Shown here piece after piece: positions 41,828 to 53,468 of a stretch of DNA of 64,000 nt. Numbering within the stretch: position 1 is the first letter of the stretch; every line of letters begins with the position of its first letter. A program made the translations under genes and the position numbers. The stretch covers positions 2,445,938-2,509,937 of the forward strand of contig CAXIPT010000011.1 in assembly GCA_964030475.1 (NCBI GenBank), in the 5' to 3' direction. The notes under the pieces are model-generated. The model worked only from the letters and a program-made list of their open reading frames with translations, had not been told where the DNA came from and ran no database searches. This stretch comes from Tethya wilhelma (lineage: Eukaryota; Porifera; Demospongiae; Tethyida; Tethyidae).

Positions 41828-42640
41828 CAGAGTCAAATATAACGGTCAGTCAACGGACATTTACGGAACAAAATTGACACGTGACCGCTTACATGCCACG
41901 TTGGACTGTGAAGATGTCAGGCAAAAAACGAGCAGGTGGTCGGTCCTTTGTAAGTAGTTCTCATATGAAGCTGATACAGATAGTTTATTTGCAGTAAGTA
42001 AGAAGGCTAAAAGACAGACAACCATAGCTACTGTTGACAAATGGAAGACAAAATATGACGCGGAGCACCAGACTCTTACATGGCTGAACTATGATCAACA
42101 TCGTGGCGAAGTTAATAAGTTGTGGTGTTCTGTGTGCAGGCAGTACAATGACAGGATTTGTGGTATGAAAAATTTCTCTGACGCATGGATATGTGGTTCT
42201 GAAAACCATAGAAAGCAGTAATGTCGAGGATCATGCTAGGTCTGAGCAGCACAAGACAGCAATGAGATATCTCCGGACTGCCCAGGCTAAAAGCAGAAGT
42301 GAACCTATTACAAGTTATGCTCCAATCGCAAGAAGCTTACTCAATATCGGAGATACAGAAAAAAAAAAGACTAAGAAAGAAATTTGATAAGTGTTATATG
42401 CTAGCTAAAGAGGGATTGTCATTTGAGAAGTACGTCCCTATTTGTGACCTTGAACACAAACACAATGTTGATATTGGTACTGCTTATAAAACACCCCCCT
42501 CAGCTAAGCTTTTCACTCACTTCATAGCCCAAAACCAACGTAGTCTTTTTCTTCAGGAGATTGGTGGAAAGAGGTTTTATAGCTTCTTAATGGATGGCAG
42601 TACAGATGCTGCTCGTCTTGATATAGCTGCTGTATAGTTC
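41828..42640 (+). mobile_element. hAT transposon copy 2, 5' part
   Basis: It is nearly the same as 31182-31954 from CAGAGTCAAATATAACGGTC on. It then extends beyond the break of copy 1. After about 42640 the similarity to a transposase ends, so the 3' part is deleted or replaced. Confidence 0.7.
41914..42637 (+). pseudogene. hAT-type transposase, copy 2 (frameshifted)
   Basis: It starts MSGKKRAGGRSFVSSS. It lacks 19 bases present in copy 1 (AGCAGTGCTAATAGCAGCT), which shifts the frame. Extra bases after 42210 (AGAAAGCAG against AGAAGCAG) and in the A run at 42360 break it again. It still reads GGKRFYSFLMDGSTDAARLD at the end; DGSTD is the usual first catalytic acid motif of hAT enzymes. Confidence 0.65.
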
Positions 42641-42699
42641 ATTCCTGTAAGTTGAGGCTCTATTTGAAGGCTGAGAAGATAATGTATATGCTGGAGACT

Positions 42700-42944
42700 T
42701 GCGCTCCTCGATCAGAAGCTGACAGTGACAGTTCTGGTGGGTAACCTAAACCGAGGTCAAAGCTATAGATAGATTTCACACACGTGGGGAATAGAAAATG
42801 AGCCTGCCCAAAAACAATCTACAATATAATTATATCCACTGCATGCATCCATGCCAAAATTCACTTAAAGGGGTAATGGTCGTCAAAGTTAATAGTTAGG
42901 CCACTGCCACGTGGTGCATGCCATGCACTCTTGGAACTCGAAAG
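42700..42944 (+). promoter_or_regulatory. Upstream region with AAAGGTC-like and CACGTG motifs
   Basis: GGTAATGGTCGTCAAAG (42871) and GCCACGTGGTGCATGCCATGC (42907-42927, read in parts) sit just upstream of the ATG at 42946. The order is the same as in family X and Y modules, though the NRF1 palindrome is degenerate. This is the clearest case of the module directly before a start codon. Confidence 0.45.
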
Positions 42945-42945
42945 T

Positions 42946-44036
42946 ATGGCAGAAAAGGCCAGGAAAATAAAAGAATGTTTGGATCTTACGGTACAATTAG
43001 GGGCTAAAATAAAAGAACTGGTTGATTCTAGCCCCACAACAAGTAAGATGAAAAGCTGCTAGTATCTAGTGGCACTGTTGTAGCTATAAGTTGACCATGC
43101 CATGAAAGTTAATCTCAATGTAACGTTTTCATCCTTAATGTCCCTTGTTAGTTGATTTATCCTGTACACAATACATAGGTTCTACACATGATGCAAGTTT
43201 GGCACAAAGAGGGACTTCCCTCCGAAAGCGTCAAAGAGACAGGTGGAATCTGCATGTCTGATTCTGATGTCAGTGATATTGGTGATGTTGATATTTTAGA
43301 GATGTCAAAGCATGCCCAGAAAAAGAAGAAAATGAAGGGGTGTGCACATGCTAAAGAGGATGAAAAAGTTGTGGTAAATGGTCTTTTTATATGCTACAGA
43401 AATGTTATTATTTTAATTGTGAACTGCATGTGTAGATATCAATGCAACTTATGATTGAGAAAAAAGCTGGCGTTTTTGTTAAGGATATCAATACCCCTCC
43501 AGTCTGCATCAGGGCCAAGCGAAATGACACCTATGATACTCTCATCAGTCGAGCAGTCAATGTCTTTCAGCTAGATAGGAAGGAAGAACATGAACTCAAA
43601 TTGTTCATGATACGTGGTGCTGTGATACTCGATGAGCCAAATGATGATGGAGAGCCTTGGTGTTTGGGAGACTACCTACGGTTGCGCAAGAAGTCTGCAG
43701 ATGTACTGAAGTTGAGAATTGGTGTCGTCTCGAGTTCCAATGTAAGATTATTAATACATTTTAAATTAGTACTATGATTTCATAGCTATATGTTTCTCAG
43801 TTGCCACAACAATCAGCTGGTAAGGCCACTCAAAATCCAGACACTTACATGTCCAGCAGGACTTCACCAGAGATCAGACACATGCCAGATAATAGCCACT
43901 TGGAGGATATAATACCGTGCAAATTTTATACATACATATTCAGTACATGTATGTATGTGTATATAGTGAAATACAAGAAGAATGAAGATGAGAGAGTGAT
44001 AGAGAATACTCTTATGAAGAAATCATTTAAGCAATG
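42946..44036 (+). CDS. Unknown small multi-exon protein, possibly transposon-borne
   Basis: The ATG at 42946 opens MAEKARKIKECLDLTVQLGA and KIKELVDSSPTT, and splices at 43042 (GTAAG). A second exon from 43179 holds an acidic part (MSDSDVSDIGDVDILEMSKH) and a Lys run; its frame relative to exon 1 is uncertain. The third exon (about 43438-43740) reads AGVFVKDINTPPVCIRAKRN, DTYDTLISRAVNVFQLDRKE, then LKLFMIRGAVILDEP and DYLRLRKKSADVLKLRIGVV. It looks like one compact alpha/beta domain that could be ubiquitin-like. A last exon starts at 43801 (LPQQSAGKATQNPDTYMS). I know related pieces next to HECT/UBX-like sequences in fish and corals but cannot name the family. Confidence 0.45.
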
Positions 44037-44407
44037 AATACCTATGGATATTTAGAGTACATTTGATGTAATAGCTGATTTAATGTTGTGTTTTGATTTT
44101 GTTTCAACAGATGAAATATGTTATAATACAAATTTAAGCATTCGATACCTGTGAAAATGTAGAGTAAATTTGGTGTAACATCTTATCTGAGCTCAAATAG
44201 AAACATGCTGAAATCCTATGTTTGATTTAGTTTCAGCACACAGCTGTTAAAAAAGGCGGATTCTTTAGCTGAAATTTTCCTGAAAGTTTGGAAATTTCAT
44301 CTCAGAGTGCTGTTTATGGTGTTTTTACAATGTTTCATTTAATTTCTCATCTTTGAAATCATAAAATTTTCACTGACAGCTAAGTGACCCATGCAGTCCT
44401 TGCATGT
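44037..44407. other. AT-rich intergenic stretch
   Basis: Two loosely similar segments (GAATACCTATGGATATTTAGAG and GATACCTGTGAAAATGTAGAG, in parts) suggest a small local duplication. No gene is seen. Confidence 0.35.
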
Positions 44408-45546
44408 CTAGTCTTTGTGTGGATTGTCTCTCAGCTCTAGACACTTGTTGTACATGTCTGTACACTTTTGTTGTAGCGACCTTTTGGCAATCCGCTCAAA
44501 CTCACCAGGCTTTTTCCTTTCGGCTTTTTCTGAATGATGCAAGTGTGTGTGTATGTGTGTGAATAGTACAATCATAATACTAGGAAAATGCATGACATTG
44601 ATAGGTACGCGAGCCTGAGCAACATCATGTATAATTAAATACAATATTTCATGTGTCTTAGGCTACTGCATGGGTATCTTGTCAATGGCAGTTTGCAATT
44701 ATTTGTCAACAGTCATACATGTAGGATCTAGCCTCATAAACTAGGTGCTCCCGCTATGCTTAGCGCTTATTGCTATTAGACCGCAGAGGTGTAGGATTAC
44801 TAGAGTTGTAGTCTTGCCACACTTGCTCTGTCCATGCCAATATTGGCACAAAGAACACGAAATTTCAGGCTATGCATGGTCACATTGCTATGATGACTCT
44901 AGACCTGTGACCCGTGTGTTCATAGCGACCATGCAGTTGCAGATACATATTAAACCCTCAGAGTTATATAAATTGTGTGACTTTTCTGATTAATTCATCA
45001 GTGGTAAACTATTATGCTACTACTAATCTGTGAACTGGCTGCCAGGCATCTTGCTATTAATCAGAACACCATCAAAGTTAGCTAGGCTGATCCCACTGAT
45101 GCTCATTGGCAATGTTCATAGCATTCCACTGAACGAAGCAAACGTCTCTGCTATGTCTTTATTCATATATCCACAGGTTGAGCATAAATGAAACTTACAA
45201 AATGCTGAGTAGCTAGCAGTACTTCACTTGATCTGCTTTCATTCAGCAAACACTTGATCAATCAGGGCTGCCACATGGACGATTACATGCACATGGTCTA
45301 GAAGCTAAAGGTCAAAGTCTTTGATTATCGAACATACGATGACGAACCAAGCAGAGCCAACCTACTCACAAATGTGGGGCTCGCTCAGGCTAGCCCGAAT
45401 TATAGATCTACCTCTAATATAAGCAACTCTTGAAGGGTCTAGTTTCTGGATGGTCTTTGTACGGTCATTGTCTTCAGTTTTGTTTGTTTGCCCTGTAAGA
45501 TTTCCATTGACAAGTTCATGTTTACTAAACAGTGCAGATAATAATT
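44408..45546 (-). CDS. BEN-domain-like protein, last exons
   Basis: The minus-strand exon at about 45546-45413 starts MALKLLSALFSKHELVNGNL and continues TGQTNKTEDNDRTKTIQKLD and PSRVAYIRG before GTAGAT. The final exon, about 44535-44408, reads KAERKKPGEFERIAKRSLQQ, KCTDMYNKCLELRDNPHKD and stop, after CATTCAG. A leucine-rich start followed by a TG motif, LDP..V..I, and a closing helix with KC resembles the BEN domain used by chromatin and DNA-binding factors. The intervening intron of about 0.9 kb is plausible. The N-terminal exons, if any, lie upstream (higher coordinates). The call is by pattern only. Confidence 0.45.
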
Positions 45547-46169
45547 TTAGGGCCATATTTTAACATTCAGTTGCACTAGTGCATTGTCGAGAGAGAGCTT
45601 GTCAACTGATATGCCATTTATCACAGTTTTTCCCTGTAGTATGTAATGCATGAATATGCAATTAATTGAACTTAATTGATTACCTTTATGTTGCTTACCG
45701 GTACCCTTACTGGTACGTATGATTTAGTTACTGCAATAACTGTATGCGTTGGTACAGGATTTCTATACATGTTCGATTTTGAGTTCATAACAAAAATGAA
45801 AAAAAACTGCATTTTGTTCACAAGTCAGTAATGCTGGATTGTTAGAAAGACCTAAAATAATAAAAATTGTACATCTCTCATTGCAAGTACCAATTATGTT
45901 TAGTGTGTTCATGGTGTACTCTTATCAACACTGTCAAGCGTACATGTTTGCCCAGACTGCTAATAATATAATATTATAACTGCAGTTTGTGATGTCTGTG
46001 CTATGATGTGTCAATTTATGTTTACAGTAATGAGTTTAACAATTACCCACTACAGTGTATTGTGTACTGTAACAGGTTGTGTTCCCTAATTATTGTTATG
46101 TACACACAGGTATATGGCTTGATTCCAAGAATCTGCTTGGATGGCTTAATCATTAGTAGGTACTCTGTT

Positions 46170-46330
46170 GTAGTATGTATATGGCTTGTGTATTTCTTTC
46201 ACAGAGATTGTAGTTAGACAATGATCCTGGTAGTTTTCAGCATATCTTGGTGCAGTACTGATCCAGTCATTAGGGAAACATAACTGTGCAATACCTTCCT
46301 GTAACATAGCTGCATGGACATCCTGTAGTA
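46170..46330 (-). CDS. Possible exon of unknown gene
   Basis: On the minus strand, after ACTACAG, the frame reads DVHAAMLQEGIAQLCFPNDW and ISTAPRYAENYQDHCLTTIS and ends before GTGAAAG. Both splice edges look real and the composition is protein-like. It could belong to the BEN-like gene or stand alone. Confidence 0.3.
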
Positions 46331-46369
46331 ATAGTTTGGCTATTATAGCCACTATATTGTACATCAATC

Positions 46370-47745
46370 ACATATGATATAGAACATCCATTATAATCAT
46401 AACAAGCATGCATGCACAGTAACTTATTCCTAAAAAAGCAACATGGTATAGTACAATCGATCAGAATTAAAACAAACTATAAAATTATAAATTAACTAAC
46501 ATCACACAGTATTAATGAATCTACAGTCAATCTTATAGCCAATATGTAAATCAACAGAAAGTATATATGTGATGTAACTTCATGCAAACTCATGGGGAAT
46601 TAACTCAAGCTAAAGGCAGAATATTTTATTTGGAAGTTAAGTACACCTTATTGCAAAATAACCCAATGGCACCATTAGATTCACTCTGCAAAGCTCACAA
46701 AACTCACATCCTCTTATGTTTATTGGGGCATGGAAAGGACAGAAGGGTCGGCGAGCACTAGCATGCATCAGCCTATATGTGTAGATTTAGGGAGTAGTTT
46801 AATTATGAAAATATTGTGCAAAAACTCAAGAATGGCAGCTTTAGCCTTCGGTGCACACCATGGTAAAGATAAAAGCATGTAGCCCGAATTCTGAGACTTT
46901 TCAGTGTCTCTGAGGCCACACCTGCTGATCAACTCCATTTTGTTTGTGTGCATCCTTTAAAATTGACTGAAAGATGAACATTTCCAGTTGACTGGCTTCA
47001 AGAACACTATAATAATTTTATAAACATGCTGCTTTGTAACATAATCATTCGTATCACTGAATATTTCGCTGGTCAAGATTTTGACAGCTGGTTTAGTCAC
47101 AGAACTGATAGCTCAGCTCCTGTTTCTATAGAGACTTTTTTATCTTGCCAACTAGTGGAAGAGCTGGTACTCTGAACAAGTATATCTTTGCCAGTAATGT
47201 AGATACTCAGTTTTCCTCTTTGATAGTGTCATGTATATATGAGTATGCCAATTATTTGTAGTTATGATGACACAAAAGGTTTAAGGGATAGTAACCATGT
47301 ATATTTGTAGACACATTACTTATGTCAGTAGATTATATTCATAAATCACTAATAATATTTATACAAACTGCTATATTGCTGTGTATACAATATTAGTGTG
47401 CTTGTGGTCAGGAATCTATGTGTACATATATCCGGTTTAAAATTGCATTTTATTCATCTTTTTTGAACTACTTTCAGGCAGGATGTCATATGGAGCTAGT
47501 ACTTTGCCCACTATAATATGTCGTACAGTGTTCTCAAACAGATTGTTGGAGTCTTTTTCCAATTAAGCGCCCAGAACCTGAGATAAGATAAGGTAGGTAA
47601 TGAAATATTATACTTCTACATGAACTTGAACACACAAAAGGCCTCCGAGTCTCTAGAGGTAATAGAGAGAAGCACTCTGTTGGTGGCCTAAGTATGAATG
47701 GTTAGTGAGTTTTATGAATTCTAAGGTTAAAATTTATACCTTTTT
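46370..47745. other. Gene-poor AT-rich stretch
   Basis: I see only one weak minus-strand frame (46953-46768, with GYMLLSLPWCAPKAKAAILE) that may be an exon. The remainder shows no homology I recognise and no repeats shared with the rest of the window. Confidence 0.35.
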
Positions 47746-48018
47746 CTATTTTTTGAAAGGTCTTTTTCTTGTTAATGAGCTGCTTGTAGCCTGTACTAAC
47801 TGTGCAAGCACTTGCCTGCAAGGTACTTGAGGACACAATCCATGCACGGAATTGTAACTGGTTGCTATCAGCCAAATCTCAGCAAAATATTGAATTCTGT
47901 TAGGATGTAAGAGCATGCCCTTGTGTACTTGTAATCCTATAGTGACAGACGTGTGGCCAGGGCATTTCCACTCTCTATAAAATTTAATGCACAATTCCTC
48001 GCAAGTTTTCAGCCTCAC
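47746..48018 (-). CDS. Possible exon of unknown gene
   Basis: A 90-codon minus-strand frame reads LKTCEELCIKFYREWKCPGH, TSVTIGLQVHKGMLLHPNRI and VPCRQVLAQLVQATSSSLTR and ends KRPFKK-stop. It is followed by AT-rich DNA. Composition suggests real protein; the family is unknown. Confidence 0.3.
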   Translation of the reverse strand: MRLKTCEELCIKFYREWKCPGHTSVTIGLQVHKGMLLHPNRIQYFAEIWLIATSYNSVHGLCPQVPCRQVLAQLVQATSSSLTRKRPFKK

Positions 48019-48319
48019 TTACATAATTAATGTAATATTCAGGTCATGTTACCAGAGACTAATAATAATTATTGTGCAATTGTAACTAATTGTACACATA
48101 AAAAATTGTTTTCCTTGTATATTTTTTTCAACTTGACTAATAGTACATTACCTGAGTAAGTGACTAGTACGTATGTATACTCTGTCTGAGCTGAGTTGGC
48201 CATCCGGTTGACTGTCCATGTGTTGAATGCGAAGAATGCGTAGCGCGATAAACAAAGTGCACGTGAGCTCTACCGATGCTCTACGTAAATGTCACATGAT
48301 ACAAAATTGAGAGTGAGCG

Positions 48320-48508
48320 TTAATTAGAAACAATGCTAAACGGCTCGCATTGCTTTGTATGGCGAGTTTTGTTTCTCCAAGTTCCAAGAAGAGCAGTAAA
48401 GCGCTTTTTATATATTTTGTCCGGGTTCGAGAGCTGAGCAGATTCGTTCAAGTCCTGTCCAATTTGCATTTTCTGTTCGTGAGTTATTCGCGCAAAAGTG
48501 AGTGCCAA
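48320..48508 (-). CDS. Possible first exon or small ORF
   Basis: The frame MALTFARITHEQKMQIGQDL ... YKKRFTALLGTWRNKTRHTK is open for 62 codons. It sits beside a GC-richer patch with CACGTG (48260-48265), so it may be near a promoter. Not recognised. Confidence 0.25.
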   Translation of the reverse strand: MALTFARITHEQKMQIGQDLNESAQLSNPDKIYKKRFTALLGTWRNKTRHTKQCEPFSIVSN

Positions 48509-48509
48509 C

Positions 48510-49679
48510 TCAGCTCAGACAGAGTATAGTCAACAAACCTAAGTAAGCGACAGTAAGGTTTCTTGTCATGTTTGACACAGTGCCTTATAATGGTTACTGC
48601 CTACATCTTTGTGTGATGATAAATAGTGAAACAGTTCACCCATAGAAGCCTGCGACAAGTAACTTTAAGCCACAAGAATGAAGAGCCACTATGACTTAGA
48701 TCAAGGAAACGAAAACTATTACACTTTGTGAGGGCTCTAAACAATTATTACATAATAGGTATTTCCTTATGAATTTTCTCCAATTACAAGTGTGTAACTG
48801 TCAAAGCTTCTCAAGATATATCGCTCTCTATATATGTTTAAGGAGTGTGCTCAGTTAGCTCGCCAACTCCTTGCTTGTATTTATCTCACAATGTAACGTC
48901 ATAGAGGATCCTGTTCCAACTTTCGTCAGTTTTTGTAATTAGCTGGCAGCGAAACTCGCTATATAGCCAGCTGTGTTTCGTGCACAGTGAGACTCTTAGA
49001 AGCCAAAGCCCTCTCCTTGCTATGCCTGTGTTGTAAAAGATTGGCTGGTCTATCATGCTGGATATACAGATAAGCTTTGTCAGCGATTTCAAAAACAGTC
49101 AGCCATACTTGTAGTGCCTGTGATTCTATCCTAGCTCTTTATGCACACTATTAATAGCTTGCATTCTCCCAAGCCCAGAGAAAAAATAGAATTTTAGCTC
49201 GAGGTCGCATCACTTCTAGTGAACGAACTCCTGTACCACATACACACAAAACTTTGCTTGTAATATGATTTTTTTCTTTTCTTTATCATTTTGTTGTGTC
49301 TATTGTGGCATGTAAATGACACAATAATAAGAAGAAGAATATATGTACCCCAGACAGGCTGTCAGATAGAGGATCTGGCAAGGGCCATGCAGATTTAATC
49401 AGCAAAGCATTCTCAATGCTTGGAACCTTTACATGACATAATATATGCAAAGTTTCCACTTTGCATTGATAATATCTAATTGAGATAATACCTATTACAG
49501 TAACATGGCAGTTTGACTATTTGTTGCTTGTATGTCAGCAATATTTAATCTACAAAACAATTAACATAACTATAATAGGGAAAAAAACTTTAACAAGGAA
49601 AAGATGCAAACTAAGTAAGAATGTAGTTTTAGCACAGCAAACAGTTTAGTCCTTTCTTTTTATTAGCTTATGGCTTGCT
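48510..49679. other. Intergenic region upstream/downstream of the hydroxylase
   Basis: No exon is recognised. A 68-codon minus-strand frame near 48886-49092 is low quality. Confidence 0.4.
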
Positions 49680-50447
49680 CTATGATGGATGAGGTAGAAA
49701 GGTCCCAAATATGCGGTCCCAGATTGTGAACAAGAAACCAAAGTTGGCCTTCACCTTGACGTGATGAACATCATGTGGTACAGCGCCACCAAAAATTGTT
49801 GGGATCCAATTGGCTGGTGCCCACCATACTTCATGATTTGAATGCTCTTCAAGGAGAAGAGAAATAAAGATGAATTCATAGACCCACAAAGTAAGAGGAT
49901 GGATTGGGCAAATAAACATAGGATACACGATCATGCACAAGGCAAAAGTAGTTAACTCCATTGGATGCACCCAGCCAGCAGCCCATGAGAAACAGTCTTT
50001 CTTAAATTGATGGTGAACAGAGTGCACATGCTTGTAGAGAAACGGTATTTTGTGATGAATCAAGTGCTCCACATAGACCAGGAAATCTCCGATTAGTAAA
50101 GACACGACAATATCCCTCACACACTCAAACATAGTCGGTGCAAGAACTGGTAGCTCTCTTCTGTGCTGAAAAAGGTTCCACATAATCACATTAATGACTG
50201 CATACACTCCTAGCTGAATCACAGCCACCTTAAAAATCTTTTTTGCCTTAGGCCAGTCCTTTTCCTCTTTGTTGATTCGAGTTTCACTACTTTTCAAGGG
50301 TCCAATATCTTTGAGCGTGAAGTAAGCCCCAACAGTGGCGTAGGCAATGTAGCCGACAATGGCAGGAAAGAGCCAGTGAGAGACTATATTTCCATAATGA
50401 TGGGTAAAGAAGCTCCAAACTGGCTGAAGAAGTCTGTCACTTGTCAT
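49680..50447 (-). CDS. Fatty acid hydroxylase superfamily enzyme, cholesterol 25-hydroxylase-like
   Basis: This is one uninterrupted exon of 255 codons. I place the start at the ATG at 50447 (MTSDRLLQPVWSFF); an earlier in-frame GTG is not a eukaryotic start. The family is a di-iron, membrane-bound oxygenase of the endoplasmic reticulum that hydroxylates sterols or related lipids. The His boxes are HLIHH (128-132), HSVHH (142-146), HSNH (202-205) and HDVHH (225-229); the region ends FLFTIWDRIFGTF, as usual. Hydrophobic stretches lie near 23-45, 74-92, 108-124 and 165-200. The length fits CH25H-type enzymes (about 270), and vertebrate CH25H is also intronless. C4-sterol methyl oxidases and other sterol desaturase relatives are alternatives. 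No stop, frameshift or transposon disturbs it. No TATA box is obvious upstream. Confidence 0.9.
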   Translation of the reverse strand: MTSDRLLQPVWSFFTHHYGNIVSHWLFPAIVGYIAYATVGAYFTLKDIGPLKSSETRINKEEKDWPKAKKIFKVAVIQLGVYAVINVIMWNLFQHRRELPVLAPTMFECVRDIVVSLLIGDFLVYVEHLIHHKIPFLYKHVHSVHHQFKKDCFSWAAGWVHPMELTTFALCMIVYPMFICPIHPLTLWVYEFIFISLLLEEHSNHEVWWAPANWIPTIFGGAVPHDVHHVKVKANFGFLFTIWDRIFGTFLPHPS

Positions 50448-50459
50448 TGTCACACATTA

Positions 50460-51264
50460 AAGCAACTGTTGAATTGATAAGAAGAGCAGAAGCTTTATAT
50501 ACATGTGCACATTGGAATGTTAATTGCTCATAATAACCTGGAACGTACGTAAATCTAGTTCCTCTGAAACCAGATATAATTGCATGTAAAAGTGGGCCAC
50601 AGGAAGCACAAGGCTAATATTTCTCTATTCAAGGAATGTAATGAGATGTTGTATGCCATGTAAGTACGCATAGGTCCTGGGCTTCAGCTATGTAATAATT
50701 TTCTATATACCTAAACATGTGATCCTGCACTAATGATTGTTTCACTATAGCGGTTGTTGTTAAATATGTAATGGAGACCAAATGATGCTTGCAAAGAATA
50801 ATTATAGCACACTCATTGATAATGGATCCATGTTACAAATTGATACATACTATACTACATGAATTGTAGTGAACATTTTATTATATGTGGCACTTATTCC
50901 AGCTCCAGTGTGAATATATACAGATAACGTACACACTGTAATTATAAAGCAAATTATAGGATATTATTGAGAGAACACGGTTGAAGGGACAGTCGCATAT
51001 ATAACCAGGGGGATCAGAGGAAAGTTACTGCCTTATGCTGTGGCATTATAATGTGCTCGTATACTTACATCGTTTAGCAGTCAGAATAAAATCCCCCAAA
51101 AATTTAAAAGCTTTTAAATCTTTAGAAAGCAGCAAGCACATGAATGCTATGGTTCAAATAGAAGGAGAAAAAATTAGCTAATTAAGTGAGTGTGGTTTCA
51201 GGTTGTGCAAATTATATTTATTGCTCCTTTTTTTCCTAAAATCTTTTATTTTTAACAGAATTAA

Positions 51265-51296
<32 letters not shown>

Positions 51297-51365
51297 TATT
51301 ATTATGATTGATGATTCAACATGGTGCAAGAGGGGTAGGGGGAAACACTAAAATCAAGACTATAC
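50460..51365. other. Intergenic stretch with (TTA)n microsatellite
   Basis: A (TTA)n/(ATT)n run lies at 51266-51304. No gene is seen. Confidence 0.6.
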
Positions 51366-51608
51366 CTCGCGAAGAGATTGAGAGCTCAAAACATGAACAT
51401 TAACTCTTGCTGTAGCATAGTAATAATAAGGGTCACCTGACAATTTAGACACATAAGAGCATGCAGTCTTCACTGACTGCAGAGTGAATTGTACTTCAGA
51501 ACAATCAGAAAGGAGAAACTTAACACACTTTCCTGGCTTAACCTCATCAGACCACTGATCCTTCATACAGCCAGTGATTTGCTTAGCAACCTCCACACTT
51601 GACGAAAT
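51366..51608 (-). CDS. Possible internal exon, unknown gene
   Basis: The minus-strand frame reads ISSSVEVAKQITGCMKDQWS, KPGKCVKFLLSDCSEVQFTL and YYYYATARVNVHVLSSQSLR, flanked by ACATGTAG before and GAG/GTATAG after. Protein-like, but not recognised. Confidence 0.35.
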
Positions 51609-51798
51609 CTACATGTTGTTTAGTCAGGTCTATTAAACGAGAAGGTCACGTATAAAAGGGGCATGGCCGGACACAAATTCGCAACGTCAGAAAATGACGT
51701 CGGAATTTTAACTTTTGCAAATTGGTAACTAAGCAAGGGACTTATTGCATGGGTTTTTCTGTGGTTTTTTAATCCAAAAACAGTTGATCTGTTCTCAG

Positions 51799-53423
51799 CT
51801 TTGTTTGACTTGGTTGAAGACAGTGTCCAGCCAAGTCAAGACTGTGATTCCCAGCCATCAAGTGGCTCTTTCCTCCCCAACTCTGGTGAGTTTGTACTTA
51901 TGAACTATGGTTTATTTTATAATTTTTTAATGGTAGGAGTGTACACAGCTGGTACAGAGGAGGGAAAGGATGAGGGTCTCTTTGTGGCCGAGGCCGGTTG
52001 CTTCAAAGACCTTTGTGCCCAGCCTGACTCAACCCTGCCCTTGTTCTGAAAATCCCCGGACACCACCTTTGACCTTTTGGCAAGCCGTTAAAAATTGTCC
52101 TCATGGCGCTTGCACAGCTCCTTTCTTCTTTTTGTCACAACTGCACACGACACTTACCTTACACAAAACACGTGCACAGTAGTTGTGGTTACAATTCTAA
52201 ATGTAGCTGCTCTATGTTTTTGTCTAAACTCTACAAACAGTTTGGTTTTTCCAATGGTCATGGCTACGTTGAGCAGTAGTGACAGCTGTCCTGCAACTGA
52301 GGTACTTAGAGTACTTGTATCGAGAGCATTTTACACCACCAATACTATTATAGAAAACAATATTATTTATCATACGTACGGTAGTACGTATAGTAGGAAT
52401 GGTCCGACTGTCCCATTGACACAATACAAAATGTTCATGCTTATAAACTTTCAAGGAAAGAAAGTAAAGTCTATAAATGCATTTAATAGCCTCCCACAGA
52501 CAGTTTGCTTACTTTATTAACCAAGAAAACTGGCAGAAAGTTTCTAGAGCACTGTGGAGAGAGCGCTGGCGAGAAGCCACAAGAGTGCAATTTTGTTTTC
52601 TACTTCCTTCCTTCCTTCCTTCTTCCTAACTGACTTACTTGAACGCGATTTCCAAGACAAACAAAAGGCATTGAGCCAACTTTGACTACATAGATAGACT
52701 TCACTTTATCTGTAGTACGTCCTTTTCGACTTGTTTGCTAGCGAAAAGGCAGCAAACAAAATCTAGGCAGCTTTGAAACTCTTGGTCTAAAATGCTGTAC
52801 TTTAGTTAGCCATCTTGATGTAGGTAAAGGTCGTCAATAGACCACGTGATTTGCATGCCTATAATGCGTATGCGCGTTAATTAAATGTACACTTCTGCTT
52901 TTTGTAGAGACTGACTATATAGTCTCTGCTGTGTGATTGTCTCCATGCAGTTGAGCACCTTGGTGCTTAAAAAGTGAATGAACAAGTAATAAAAATTTTA
53001 TAAAAATTGGAAGTGTAGGAATGGGCAGTGCTTCATTTTTTTGTGCCCAACTCTCAAACATTACTGGCATTCTACTTGCTTGTTATTTCATCCAAATTAG
53101 TCAAATGATTACTTGCATTGACTCATGAGCCAAAAGACTGACATTTATAACTTGATTCATGAAAATGAAGTAGTCATGTGCCGAAATTCAGAGACTTGTC
53201 TTGTTTCCTTGGTTTTTACAGCACTGCCCATTCCTACACTTCCAATTTTTATAAAATTTTTATTACTTGTTATATATAATCCAACAGATGCATGTCAGTT
53301 TCCCAGGTGAAACACCATCTTCCAACTTCTTAGCTAAGCGGCTGCGGGCTTTGTGTGAGGAGTCAAGTGTTAGCCTGTTTCACAGCCTCCTATATATGTA
53401 TACGAAACGGCTTCGTCTGGAAG
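51799..53423 (+). CDS. Possible two-exon fragment spanning a transposon-filled intron
   Basis: Exon 51799-51885 (LFDLVEDSVQPSQDCDSQPS, SGSFLPNSG) ends CTCTG/GTGAGT. Exon 53307-53423 (ETPSSNFLAKRLRALCEESS, VSLFHSLLYMYTKRLRLEG) begins CCCAG/GTGAAA. The phases match (Gly split across the junction). The 1.4-kb intron contains a family X element and an inverted repeat. The function is unknown. Confidence 0.3.
52373..53269 (+). mobile_element. Family X short element
   Basis: Stem-loop TACGTACGGTAGTACGTA (52373-52390), TAGTAGGAATGGTCCGACTG, a diverged body, then the module GTAGGTAAAGGTCGTCAATA (52830 region), CACGTG and TGCGTATGCGCG (52865-52876), ending with the family A hairpin (52983-53269). It is more diverged than 10076-11058 and 55537-56448, so probably older. 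Confidence 0.65.
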
Positions 53424-53468
53424 GTAAAAAAAAAAGAAATTTAGTATAGTTAACTTTTAAAATAATGT

